A stretch of 64,000 bases of DNA, taken from Alloprevotella tannerae. GTDB taxonomy: Bacteria; Bacteroidota; Bacteroidia; Bacteroidales; Bacteroidaceae. A program made the translations under genes and the position numbers. Location: NCBI GenBank assembly GCA_015259125.1, contig JABZGR010000010.1:1-64000 (forward strand), in the 5' to 3' direction. Under the pieces are notes generated by a model. It saw nothing but the letters and a program-made list of their open reading frames with translations. It was not told the origin of the DNA and did no database searches. Every line of letters starts with the position of its first letter. Positions within the stretch are counted from its first letter, which is position 1. Of the stretch, positions 52,604 to 61,631 are shown in pieces.

Positions 52604-55219
52604 ATGAAATTAAAACAAATTGGCAGACTGGCGAGCTTCTTTATCGCCACACTGCTCTTTGCGCTACCTACAATCACAGCAAAGGCGCAAGGAAACACAT
52701 TGTCGATTTGCGGCAAAGCGCTTAACTCGTCGGACAACTATAGCGACATTAAGCGCGATGGACTAACAGCTGGTACAATCAGCTACGACGAAGCCTCAAA
52801 AACGTTAACGCTCGACAACGTTGTGTTGGAATACAGCCCTGGTGGCTACATTCCTCTCGCAGCTATTAACTCAGGCATCAAAGACCTTACCATTAAGGTT
52901 GTTGGCACGAACAAAGTCTTCGGTAGTAAGTCTGCCATTATTCTTTCTCAAGCAGACGTAACCATTACTGGCGAAGGTTCTTTGGAATTGACTTCATCTA
53001 ATGGTATGGGAATCTATGCTTTTGGTTCCGTTGCTACGATTAAAGACTGCAACGTCAAACTCGAAGGCCGTATAGGCTTTATGGGCGAAGATCCTCTCGC
53101 AAAGACAGGTTTGATTGTCAAGAACTCAAACGTTTTGCTCAAAGGTACACAGAATGCGGCTTCTTATTTCTTCAAGTTTGAAACAGAGGGTTGCAGCATT
53201 GTTCGGCCTGAAGGTGCACAATTCGTAAAAGCCGGCCGCGGCATTATGCTGAATGGCGAGTTCGTAACTGAATGTGAAATCAGAACAGCAGACAAAAAAG
53301 CACCAACAATAGCAGATCAAACAATCACTGTTGGAGAAGTTAAAGAAAGATCCATTGCATTGTCATGGAATAAAGCGACTGATGAAACGACAGCTCAGAG
53401 CGATTTGGAATATACTGTGTACTACAGAAAAACTTCTGTGGCAAGCTACGCTAGCAGCGAAAAGATGAAAGATGTAGACACGTATACGTTGACGGACCTA
53501 GACCCAGAGACGACTTATTCGTTCTACGTTGAAGTATCAGATGCAGCTGGCAACACTTCTGACTACACTGAAGGCGAAGCAACTACAACTTCTGGCCTTC
53601 TCACGTACAACATTACGATCAACGGCACAGCTATTACCAACAAGAATGCTGACAACGTGACCGGCGAATGGCTCAAAGAAGGAAAGATTTCTTATGATTC
53701 TCAATCCAAAACTTTGAAGTTGCAGGACGTAAAATTGGACAGCGCTAACGAAGGTATTGTTTCAAGTGAACCCGAATTGGCTATCGAACTTACCGGCAAG
53801 AACTATGTACACGCAACTGACGCTGCAATGAAACTACAACAAGCTGACGTGACTATCAAAGGCCTCGGAGAGATCGAAGTTACGGCAGATAATGCTGCAG
53901 CTATCTTACTTAACAATGCTGCGCTCACGATTGATCAGTGCGCACTCAAAGCTAAGGGTAAATATGGTATACAAGGAAGCAACGCTGACAAAGATTCTAT
54001 CATCATCAAAGAGACGATAATCTCTGCAGAAGGCGCTGAAGGCTCTATTTGTCAGATCTCCAATATCTCATCAAAGGGCTGTAAGATTACACAGCCTAGA
54101 AAGGCAATCTTTGATCCCGCTAAACGCTGCGTAACTCTCAACGGTGAATTGGTAAAGACGGAAGTCATTATCCAACCTGCTGATGTGAACCCGCCTACGC
54201 TTAAAGATCCAGTCGTTAAGGTTGGTCAGATTATGGGTAAGACCATTATGATCTACTGGGAATTGGCTTCTGACGACGTTTCTAAGCAAAAGGATTTGCG
54301 CTATATCGTATTCTACAAAAAAGATGGCGCTACAGAATATATGCAGAGCGATACGCTGTTAAACAAAGACGGCTACGTAATGCAAGACCTTGAGATGTCA
54401 ACGAAGTACTCCTTCTATGTAAAGGTAATGGACGAAGCTGACAACGAAACAGACTACTTCCCCAACTACGCAACGACAAATACAACAATCCCGTACGACA
54501 TCACGATCGGCGGCGACCAAGTAACGTCTGAAAATGCTAGCAATATTCGCGGTATATGGTTGAAGGCCGGAAAGCTTTACTATGATGCTCCAACGAATAC
54601 GTTAACACTTGAGAACGCTGAGATTAAGACTCAAGCTTACGCTATCTTATCTTACACTGAAGGTCTCCGAATCGAATTGATCGGCGAGAACAAAATATTC
54701 TCTGGTCGTGCGTCATCATTGTACTTATCTAAGAAAACGACCATCACGGGTGAAGGTTCTTTAAGTGTAGAAACGACGGACAACTGCGGTATCTTCCTCC
54801 CGGGCTCATCACTTACTATTGAAGATTGTACAGTGACGACTAAGGGTAAATGGGGTGTTGCTGGTAACAACTCTACTGAAGCCGGCAAACTATTAATCAA
54901 GAATGCTAAGCTGACAGCGGAAGGATCTAATGGTTCAATCTGCGACATGGCAGAGCTGACGCTTGAAGGTAGCTACATCAAAGACCCAGAAGGTGCAGCG
55001 TTTGATGCAGATCTCTTCGCTGTAGCACTCGGTGGCCAGATTGTGACTGAAGCTATCAACATCGTCCCCATTCCTGACGGCATCACAAGCGCTGAATTGG
55101 ATAAGACGAATGCACAGTCTGCTGTTTACACTTTAAGCGGAACGAAGGTGAACATGCCTATCAACAAGCTCAACAAGGGCATCTACATTGTCAATGGAAA
55201 GAAATTGATCGTGAAATAA
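52604..55219 (+). CDS. Secreted modular protein: three beta-helix-like modules, two FnIII domains, T9SS tail
   Basis: An 871-residue protein with a signal peptide (about 1-28). A module of about 200 residues is repeated three times (ISYDEASKTLTLDNVVLE; ISYDSQSKTLKLQDVKLD; LYYDAPTNTLTLENAEIK), each with a beta-helix-like ladder (VTITGEGSLELTSSNGMGIY and equivalents). Two fibronectin type III domains (LEYTVYYRKT...LDPETTYSFYVEVSDAAGN) separate them. The end AVYTLSGTKV...GIYIVNGKKLIVK is a T9SS type-A-like tail. It is likely a surface or secreted binding protein; ligand unknown. A hairpin terminator follows. Confidence 0.85.
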   Translation: MKLKQIGRLASFFIATLLFALPTITAKAQGNTLSICGKALNSSDNYSDIKRDGLTAGTISYDEASKTLTLDNVVLEYSPGGYIPLAAINSGIKDLTIKVVGTNKVFGSKSAIILSQADVTITGEGSLELTSSNGMGIYAFGSVATIKDCNVKLEGRIGFMGEDPLAKTGLIVKNSNVLLKGTQNAASYFFKFETEGCSIVRPEGAQFVKAGRGIMLNGEFVTECEIRTADKKAPTIADQTITVGEVKERSIALSWNKATDETTAQSDLEYTVYYRKTSVASYASSEKMKDVDTYTLTDLDPETTYSFYVEVSDAAGNTSDYTEGEATTTSGLLTYNITINGTAITNKNADNVTGEWLKEGKISYDSQSKTLKLQDVKLDSANEGIVSSEPELAIELTGKNYVHATDAAMKLQQADVTIKGLGEIEVTADNAAAILLNNAALTIDQCALKAKGKYGIQGSNADKDSIIIKETIISAEGAEGSICQISNISSKGCKITQPRKAIFDPAKRCVTLNGELVKTEVIIQPADVNPPTLKDPVVKVGQIMGKTIMIYWELASDDVSKQKDLRYIVFYKKDGATEYMQSDTLLNKDGYVMQDLEMSTKYSFYVKVMDEADNETDYFPNYATTNTTIPYDITIGGDQVTSENASNIRGIWLKAGKLYYDAPTNTLTLENAEIKTQAYAILSYTEGLRIELIGENKIFSGRASSLYLSKKTTITGEGSLSVETTDNCGIFLPGSSLTIEDCTVTTKGKWGVAGNNSTEAGKLLIKNAKLTAEGSNGSICDMAELTLEGSYIKDPEGAAFDADLFAVALGGQIVTEAINIVPIPDGITSAELDKTNAQSAVYTLSGTKVNMPINKLNKGIYIVNGKKLIVK

Positions 55220-55249
55220 GCGGAAATCGCATAGATAACTATTTATTAG

Positions 55250-55284
55250 AAGCGCGGCAAACTTAATGTTTGTCGCGCTTTTTG
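55250..55284 (+). terminator. Terminator of the T9SS cargo pair
   Basis: AAGCGCGGCAAAC and GTTTGTCGCGCTT pair (one wobble) around TTAAT and are followed by TTTTT. Its inner bases happen to be CAAAC/GTTTG. Confidence 0.9.
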
Positions 55285-55507
55285 CATTTCCCAATCAAAG
55301 TAGCGTGATGAGCATTCGGAGAACACGCCTTTGACATTATCCACAACAAGTCTTTCACGCGGAAAGTTTGTTTTTCGAAGAAACTAGCACTATTTCAATA
55401 GAGTACTCCCTATCCTTTCATCGTTTACGCTTGTTAAACAAGCACAACACTACGTATTCTCATCATTTACAAGCGGCTATTCAAGTACCACGACACACGT
55501 CTCCATT

Positions 55508-55591
55508 GTTTGCTGCCAGCATACGATAGTTTGCTGCCAGCAAACGATGGTTTCTTCCCGGCAAACGATAGTTTGCTGCCAGCAAACCATA
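55508..55591. repeat. Array E: four 21-bp GTTTG-N7-CAAAC units
   Basis: Four units: GTTTG-CTGCCAG-CATAC, GTTTG-CTGCCAG-CAAAC, GTTTC-TTCCCGG-CAAAC, GTTTG-CTGCCAG-CAAAC; linkers are GATA, GATG, GATA and CATA. It is preceded by CATT. It lies in the 665-bp gap before dnaN, 194 bp upstream of the dnaN promoter. The gap also has a single DnaA-box-like TTATCCACA at 55337 and nothing else recognised. Confidence 0.93.
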
Positions 55592-55784
55592 AAGACCTTA
55601 TTTCTGCAATCCATCGATCCGCTACAGCCGGACAATTATCGGTATGGCAACGCAAATTATACCACCAAAAACGCTCTAAAAAGGCATTGATTTTTTAATA
55701 AGGCGGAGCGCCTCAAATTTATTCGCTCACAGCTTTCACCTGATTAGCACTGCTTAGACCGCAGAGGAGAAAAAAGTGGGATTA

Positions 55785-55816
55785 TTTGGCTTTGCAGTCG
55801 ATTTATTGTAAATTTG
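55785..55816 (+). promoter_or_regulatory. dnaN promoter
   Basis: TTTGG, 19 bp, TAAATTTG, full consensus with the same spacing as the tRNA promoter, 69 bp before the start codon. Confidence 0.75.
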
Positions 55817-55884
55817 TCCCGATGTGGACGTTGTTCGTCTGATCACCAAAACTTAAGTCAAACAATTAAAAATAGATATTCATA

Positions 55885-57009
55885 ATGAAATTCGTTATTT
55901 CCAGTTCCGTTTTATCTGCTCGCCTGCAATCCATCGGGCGCGTCATAGCAGCAAAAACAACCATGCCGATTCTGAATTGCTTTGTTTTCGACATCAAATC
56001 AAAGCGTTTAGAACTGACAGCTGCCGACAACGAAATAACACTTCGGACGTACATCGACTTGGTCGAGAACGACGCCGACATTCGCTTTGCCGTTAACGCC
56101 AAAACTATTCAAGACGCGATCAAAGAAATACCGGAGCAGCCTCTGGAAATCTTTGTTAACGAGAGCAATATGGAGATTACCGTAGAATATCAAAACGGTA
56201 AGTACAATTTTATGGCAGAATCGGCTGATGAATACCCGATTCCGCCGGCGCTGAATAAGGAAACGATGCACGTTAACATAACCTCCGGCCACCTGCTCAA
56301 TGCTATCAACCGCTCATTGTTTGCTGCGGCCAATGATCCGCTGCGCCCCATGATGAACGGCATTTACTTTGACCTCAAAACGTCGGGCCTGACGATGGTG
56401 GCCAGCGATGGACAAAAGATGGCTTGCAACACGCTCGTTGACATAAAGGTCGAAAAGCCCGGTTCATTCATACTTCCGCAAAAACCGGCTACACTACTTA
56501 AAAATATTTTGGGCAAAGAGGAAGACACGATAGAAATGGCGTTTGACGGACGAAGGGCTGTCTTTAAGGGCACAAACTTCGAGATGAACTGCCGCTTGAC
56601 TGAAGGACGCTTCCCCAACTATGCCGGCGTGATCCCGCAAGATAATCCTAACATTATCAGCGTTAATCGTGAAGCACTCATAGCTGCGCTCCGCCGCGTC
56701 TTGATTTTTTCAAATGCAGTCAGTTCGCTGGTTAAGCTAAACATTGACAATGGCAAGATGAGAATCTCATCTCAGGACACGGATTATTCGATGTCGGCTG
56801 AAGAAAACTTGCTCTGCGATTACAGCGGCACACCTATCAAGATCGGTTATAGAGGCCCATTCTTGCTCGAACTGCTCAATAACTTGCCGGGCGAAGAGGT
56901 TGTCTTCAAGCTGGGCGATGCCAGCCGTGCCGGCCTGATCCTACCGATGGAGCAAGAAGAAGGAGAGGACATCTTAATGCTCCTCATGCCGATGATGATC
57001 ATTGATTAA
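55885..57009 (+). CDS. dnaN: DNA polymerase III sliding clamp (beta subunit)
   Basis: A 374-residue ring-forming processivity clamp. The three repeated domains are typical: start MKFVISSSVLSARLQSIGRVIAAK, middle MMNGIYFDLKTSGLTMVASDGQKM, and end GPFLLELLNNL...ILMLLMPMMI. dnaA and recF are not adjacent, as in many Bacteroidota. It heads the dnaN-exonuclease-coaBC-DUF4835-recN group. Confidence 0.97.
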   Translation: MKFVISSSVLSARLQSIGRVIAAKTTMPILNCFVFDIKSKRLELTAADNEITLRTYIDLVENDADIRFAVNAKTIQDAIKEIPEQPLEIFVNESNMEITVEYQNGKYNFMAESADEYPIPPALNKETMHVNITSGHLLNAINRSLFAAANDPLRPMMNGIYFDLKTSGLTMVASDGQKMACNTLVDIKVEKPGSFILPQKPATLLKNILGKEEDTIEMAFDGRRAVFKGTNFEMNCRLTEGRFPNYAGVIPQDNPNIISVNREALIAALRRVLIFSNAVSSLVKLNIDNGKMRISSQDTDYSMSAEENLLCDYSGTPIKIGYRGPFLLELLNNLPGEEVVFKLGDASRAGLILPMEQEEGEDILMLLMPMMIID

Positions 57010-57104
57010 AAATAAAAACCGCGCCATCATAATGCGATCTAATGGTTTACTCGACAACCGACCGCTTATGAAGCACTACTACATCAACAGAAATAAATCG
57101 ATAA

Positions 57105-57875
57105 ATGACGCAACTAAACCTGACACGCCCCATCATCTTCTTTGATATAGAGGCAACGGGCTTGCAAATTGCACGCGACCGCATCGTAGAGCTAAGTTAT
57201 ATCAAAGTTTTCCCCGACGGAAGAGAGGAATCAAAGACCTTACGCTTTAATCCTGAAATGCACATTTCGGCTGAAGCGACAGCGGTGAATGGTATCAAAG
57301 ATGAAGACGTGGCAGACTGCCCTACTTTTAAAGAAAAATCGGGAGAATTGACTGCCATTTTCCAATCTTGCGACTTGGCAGGCTTTAACTCCAATGTCTT
57401 TGATGTACCGATGCTCGTCGAAGAATTTGCCCGAGCCGGCTCTGACTTTGACATAACAAAAAGCAAGCTAGTGGACGTGCAAACCATTTACCACAAACTA
57501 GAGCCGCGCAACTTAATTGCTGCATACAAATTCTATTGCAACAAGGATTTACACAACGCTCATACGGCTATGGCCGATACGCAGGCTACGTATGAAGTGC
57601 TTAAAGCACAGTTGGAGAAATATGGTAAAGAGTTGCAAGGCAATGTAGGTTGGCTTTCTGAATTTACACGCCGCAATCGCAACGTAGATTTGGCCGGCCG
57701 CATAGTTTATGACGAACAAGGCACGGAGGTCTTTAATTTTGGCAAGTATAAGGGGCGCGCCGTCACCGACATTCTGCGCTCAGATCCCGGCTATTTTTCT
57801 TGGATCATGCAAGGTGATTTCACGCAAAATACGAAACAAACGCTGCTACGCATAAGATTGAAAGCAGGTTTATAA
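57105..57875 (+). CDS. DEDD-family 3'-5' exonuclease (DNA polymerase III epsilon-like)
   Basis: A 256-residue protein. Exonuclease motifs: FDIEATGL (Asp, Glu), FNSNVFDVPML (Asp) and HTAMADTQAT (His and Asp, DEDDh type). A C-terminal part (VFNFGKYKGRAVTDILRSDPGYFSWIM) resembles the short domain found after many epsilon-like exonucleases. Adjacent to dnaN, consistent with a proofreading or repair role. Confidence 0.88.
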   Translation: MTQLNLTRPIIFFDIEATGLQIARDRIVELSYIKVFPDGREESKTLRFNPEMHISAEATAVNGIKDEDVADCPTFKEKSGELTAIFQSCDLAGFNSNVFDVPMLVEEFARAGSDFDITKSKLVDVQTIYHKLEPRNLIAAYKFYCNKDLHNAHTAMADTQATYEVLKAQLEKYGKELQGNVGWLSEFTRRNRNVDLAGRIVYDEQGTEVFNFGKYKGRAVTDILRSDPGYFSWIMQGDFTQNTKQTLLRIRLKAGL

Positions 57876-57884
57876 GCCTATGCT

Positions 57885-59078
57885 ATGAAAGGGAAGCATA
57901 TCGTACTTGGCATCACGGGCAGCATAGCCGCTTATAAGGCGTGCACGCTCATACGCTTGCTTATTAAGGCGGGCGCAGAGGTGCAAGTTGTGATCACGCC
58001 GAGCGGCAAGGAATTTATTACGCCATTAACGCTGTCGGCATTGACCTCGAAGCCTGTCATTAGCGAATTTTTCGCGCAGCGAGATGGAACTTGGCATAGC
58101 CATGTGGACCTTGGGCAATGGGCGGATGCGATGATTATCGCGCCGGCCACGGCATCGACGATCGGAAAAATGGCGAATGGTGTGGCAGACAATATGCTGA
58201 TCACGACATATCTATCTATGAAGGCACCCGTATTTATTGCGCCGGCTATGGACTTGGATATGTTTGCTCATCCTTCAACTCGGCAGAACCTTGACCGACT
58301 GAAAGCGTTTGGGAATATTATCATTGAACCGCAAAGCGGCGAATTGGCCAGTCATCTGATAGGCAAAGGCCGAATGGAAGAGCCGGAAAGAATCTTTGAA
58401 ACCTTAGCTGATTTCTTCGCTTCGCGCCAGAGGTTGAAAGGAAAAAAGGTCTTAATCACTGCCGGCCCGACATACGAAAAAATAGATCCGGTACGTTTTA
58501 TCGGCAACTACTCTTCCGGTAAAATGGGTTATGCTCTGGCAGAAACTTGTGCAGCACAAGGTGCGGAGGTTACAGTCGTTTCCGGTCCGGTTGCCTTAAC
58601 GGCGAAGCATCCGAACATACATATTAAACATGTAGAGAGTGCTGCTGAAATGTATGCGGCTACAACGGAAGCTTTCCCCAATGCTGATGTTGGCATTCTT
58701 TGTGCAGCCGTTGCAGACTTCACGCCGACGACAACTGCTACCGAAAAAATAAAACGAGAAGGCGATACGCTACATCTGGATTTAGTGGCTACGCGTGATA
58801 TTGCCGCCGCTCTGGGCCAAGCGAAAAGGACGGATCAAAAGTTGATCGGATTTGCATTGGAAACAACTAATGAAAAAGAACACGCAAAAGCCAAATTAGC
58901 AAAGAAACATTTAGACTTTATCGTGCTCAATTCGCTAAATGACAACGGTGCAGGCTTTGCCCACGACACCAATAAGGTGACCATCATCGCGCAAAATGAA
59001 GAGCGCGTGTTTGAGCTAAAAAGCAAAAGCGAAGTAGCGCAAGATATTATAGATTATTTATGCGAATCATTCGATTGA
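57885..59078 (+). CDS. coaBC: Bifunctional phosphopantothenoylcysteine decarboxylase/synthetase
   Basis: Two steps of coenzyme A synthesis. The 397 residues begin with the flavin-binding CoaC domain (GSIAAYKACTLIRLL, WHSHVDLGQWADAMIIAPATASTIGKMANGVADNML, PAMDLDM), followed by the CoaB domain (VLITAGPTYEKIDPVRFIGNYSSGKMG, and EKIKRE near the Lys site). The stop overlaps the next start by 19 bp. Confidence 0.96.
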   Translation: MKGKHIVLGITGSIAAYKACTLIRLLIKAGAEVQVVITPSGKEFITPLTLSALTSKPVISEFFAQRDGTWHSHVDLGQWADAMIIAPATASTIGKMANGVADNMLITTYLSMKAPVFIAPAMDLDMFAHPSTRQNLDRLKAFGNIIIEPQSGELASHLIGKGRMEEPERIFETLADFFASRQRLKGKKVLITAGPTYEKIDPVRFIGNYSSGKMGYALAETCAAQGAEVTVVSGPVALTAKHPNIHIKHVESAAEMYAATTEAFPNADVGILCAAVADFTPTTTATEKIKREGDTLHLDLVATRDIAAALGQAKRTDQKLIGFALETTNEKEHAKAKLAKKHLDFIVLNSLNDNGAGFAHDTNKVTIIAQNEERVFELKSKSEVAQDIIDYLCESFD

Positions 59079-59965
59079 TATTGTTCTGCTGTGGCCTTAT
59101 TTTTAGCCTCAATGCTGTAAAATCACAAGAATTGGAGGCTCGTGTCACTATAAACCACCGTAAGATCAGTCAGACGTCAACGGCAGTCTTTGATAATTTG
59201 CAAACAGCCCTGACGGAATTTATCAATAACCGACAGTGGACGGGTTTAGTTTTGCGCAAAAATGAGCGCATCCGTTGCTCATTTAATATTGTAGTCAACA
59301 AGTACAATGAATCTATGGGAAAGTTTGACTGCACTATGTCGGTACAAGTTACTCGCCCCGTCTTTAATTCGACTTACACGACTACGGTCTTCGCTTTACA
59401 AGACAATGAGTTTCATTTTCAATATCAAGCCTACGACAAATTAGAATTTAGGCCCGATGCCGCCGACAATCAGCTGACGGCTCTCATAGCCTATTACGCT
59501 TACTTAATAATAGGAATGGACGCAGATGGGATGGAGTCGCAAGCAGGAACGGACGCTTTTAAAATGGCTCAGACTGTGGTTAACAATTCGCAGTCGTTTC
59601 CGGATAAAGGCTGGAAAGCATTTGAAAATGCAAAAAACCGCTATGCTATTATCAATGATTTGCTCGACAATGGAATGGAGCCTTTCCGCAATTTACAATA
59701 CACGTATTATCGCAAAGGCCTCGACCAAATGGCAGAAGACAGCGACACAGGTAGAAATGCAATAAAAAAGGCTTTAGAATTACTCAAAACAGCTCACGAA
59801 AATAAGCCAATGTCTGCCCTTCCGCAGATCTTTACCGAGTACAAAGCAGATGAACTTGTCCAAATCTTTAAAGGAAAAGGAAATGGAAAGGAGCGAGAAG
59901 AGGTCATAGAAATACTTTCATCTATCAATGCTTCTAAAAACCCTTCTTGGAATCAGATAAGATAA
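59060..59965 (+). CDS. DUF4835 family exported protein
   Basis: A 301-residue Bacteroidota-specific protein with an N-terminal signal peptide (about 1-22, LILFCCGLIFSLNAVKS). The body follows the pattern RVTINHRKISQTSTAVFDNLQTAL and TEFINNRQW. Function unknown. It starts inside the end of coaBC (19-bp overlap) and ends one base before recN, so it is translationally tied to both. Confidence 0.85.
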   Translation: MRIIRLILFCCGLIFSLNAVKSQELEARVTINHRKISQTSTAVFDNLQTALTEFINNRQWTGLVLRKNERIRCSFNIVVNKYNESMGKFDCTMSVQVTRPVFNSTYTTTVFALQDNEFHFQYQAYDKLEFRPDAADNQLTALIAYYAYLIIGMDADGMESQAGTDAFKMAQTVVNNSQSFPDKGWKAFENAKNRYAIINDLLDNGMEPFRNLQYTYYRKGLDQMAEDSDTGRNAIKKALELLKTAHENKPMSALPQIFTEYKADELVQIFKGKGNGKEREEVIEILSSINASKNPSWNQIR

Positions 59966-59966
59966 T

Positions 59967-61628
59967 ATGCTCACGCATCTATATATTACAAATTACGCGC
60001 TCATTGAAGAGCTAGATATAGACTTTCACGACGGTTTTTCGGTTATTACCGGCGAAACGGGAGCTGGAAAGAGTATCATATTAGGCGCTTTAGGACTGCT
60101 ACTGGGCAAGCGGGCTGACGCACAGGCAATAAAAAACGGAGAAAAGAAGTGCTGCATAGAGGCATCTTTTGACATCCGTGCGCTAAATCTAAAGTCGTTC
60201 TTTGTAGATAACGACATCGACAACGACGAAGCCGAGTGCATTTTGCGTCGAGAAGTAATAAATACAGGAAAAAGTCGTGCCTTTATCAATGATACACCGG
60301 TCTCACTTACACAATTAAAAGAATTGGGTACTTATCTGATTGATATCCATTCCCAACATCAAAACCTTTTGATGAACCAAGAAGATTTCTTGCTTGATAT
60401 TGTAGATACCATTGCGGGAAATCAAAGTTTACGAGAGGATTATACGCATACTTTTGAGGCTTGGAAAAAGGCTCAGGCTGCGTTACAAGAACTTCAAGGC
60501 CGAGCAGAAAAGGATCAAGTTAACCAAGATTACCTCAAATTTCAACTACAACAGTTTGAAGAGGCCAATCTTTCAGAAAGAGAGCAAGAGGATTTGGAGC
60601 AAGAAGCCTCAACATTAAATCATGCAGAAGATATTAAGCAGGCCTTATTCTCTGCTTGCACGCCCTTAGCCTCAGAAGAGTTGCATCTTTTAGAAGAACT
60701 CAAGATCGGCACACAGAAATTAGAAAGCATCAGTGATGTATATCCACCGGCCAAAGAATTGGCTGAGCGCCTCAATAGTACATATATTGAATTAGAAGAT
60801 CTCTCTGCCGAACTGGAAAAAGCTCAAATGGAAATAGAGTTCGACCCTATTCGACAAAACTTCGTTGAAGAACGTCTAAACACAATCTACTCCTTAGAGC
60901 AAAAGCACAAGGTTAGCACCATCGCTGAACTCTTACAAATCTACGAAGATCTACAAAAGCGACTCAGTGAGATAGAGAATATCGACGAAACGCTCAAAGA
61001 GAAAGCAAAGGAAGCTGAGCGACAATTTGAAGCATTAGTAAAAATAGGGAAAGCATTAACAAATAGTCGCACGGCCGCCGCAAAAACAATCGCCGCATCA
61101 CTCATCAAGCAACTACAGACATTGGGAATGCCGCACGTAAAGCTGGACTTTTCACTAACTCCCAAATCGTCTTTTGAAAAAAATGGTGGCGATACCATTT
61201 CGCTATTGTTCAGTGCAAACAAAAACAGACTAATGCAAGACGTCTCAGCAATAGCATCCGGTGGCGAGATTGCCCGATTAATGCTGTCTCTAAAAGCATT
61301 AATCGCGAAGAACAAAGCACTTCCAACAATTATTTTTGATGAAATCGACACCGGGGTTTCAGGAACGATGGCTGAAAAGATGGCGCAAACAATGCAACAA
61401 ATCGCAAAGAGTTGCCAAGTACTCTGCATTACCCACCTACCTCAAATCGCAGCTTTAGGCGCTGACCATTATCGCGTCTACAAGATCGAAGGCGCTGATA
61501 AAACGACAAGCCACATTTCGCTTTTGTCCCAAGATGAACGCATCAAAGAAATAGCGAATATGCTAACAGGCAGTGAAATGACAGAAGCGGCTATCAACAA
61601 CGCAAAATCACTTTTAAGAATCAATTGA
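59967..61628 (+). CDS. recN: DNA repair protein RecN
   Basis: SMC-like ATPase in double-strand break repair. The 553 residues have Walker A ITGETGAGKSI, a central coiled coil (about 160-360), and Walker B with signature IASGGEIARLMLSLKAL and PTIIFDEIDTGVSGTMAEKM. Next gene starts 4 bp after the stop. Confidence 0.97.
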   Translation: MLTHLYITNYALIEELDIDFHDGFSVITGETGAGKSIILGALGLLLGKRADAQAIKNGEKKCCIEASFDIRALNLKSFFVDNDIDNDEAECILRREVINTGKSRAFINDTPVSLTQLKELGTYLIDIHSQHQNLLMNQEDFLLDIVDTIAGNQSLREDYTHTFEAWKKAQAALQELQGRAEKDQVNQDYLKFQLQQFEEANLSEREQEDLEQEASTLNHAEDIKQALFSACTPLASEELHLLEELKIGTQKLESISDVYPPAKELAERLNSTYIELEDLSAELEKAQMEIEFDPIRQNFVEERLNTIYSLEQKHKVSTIAELLQIYEDLQKRLSEIENIDETLKEKAKEAERQFEALVKIGKALTNSRTAAAKTIAASLIKQLQTLGMPHVKLDFSLTPKSSFEKNGGDTISLLFSANKNRLMQDVSAIASGGEIARLMLSLKALIAKNKALPTIIFDEIDTGVSGTMAEKMAQTMQQIAKSCQVLCITHLPQIAALGADHYRVYKIEGADKTTSHISLLSQDERIKEIANMLTGSEMTEAAINNAKSLLRIN

Positions 61629-61631
61629 ACA

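Noticed and set aside
55337..55345. TTATCCACA, a perfect DnaA box, in the gap upstream of dnaN
   Set aside because: Only one copy is present. A 9-mer is expected about 0.5 times by chance in a window of this size over both strands, and no cluster or AT-rich unwinding region accompanies it, so I do not call an origin.
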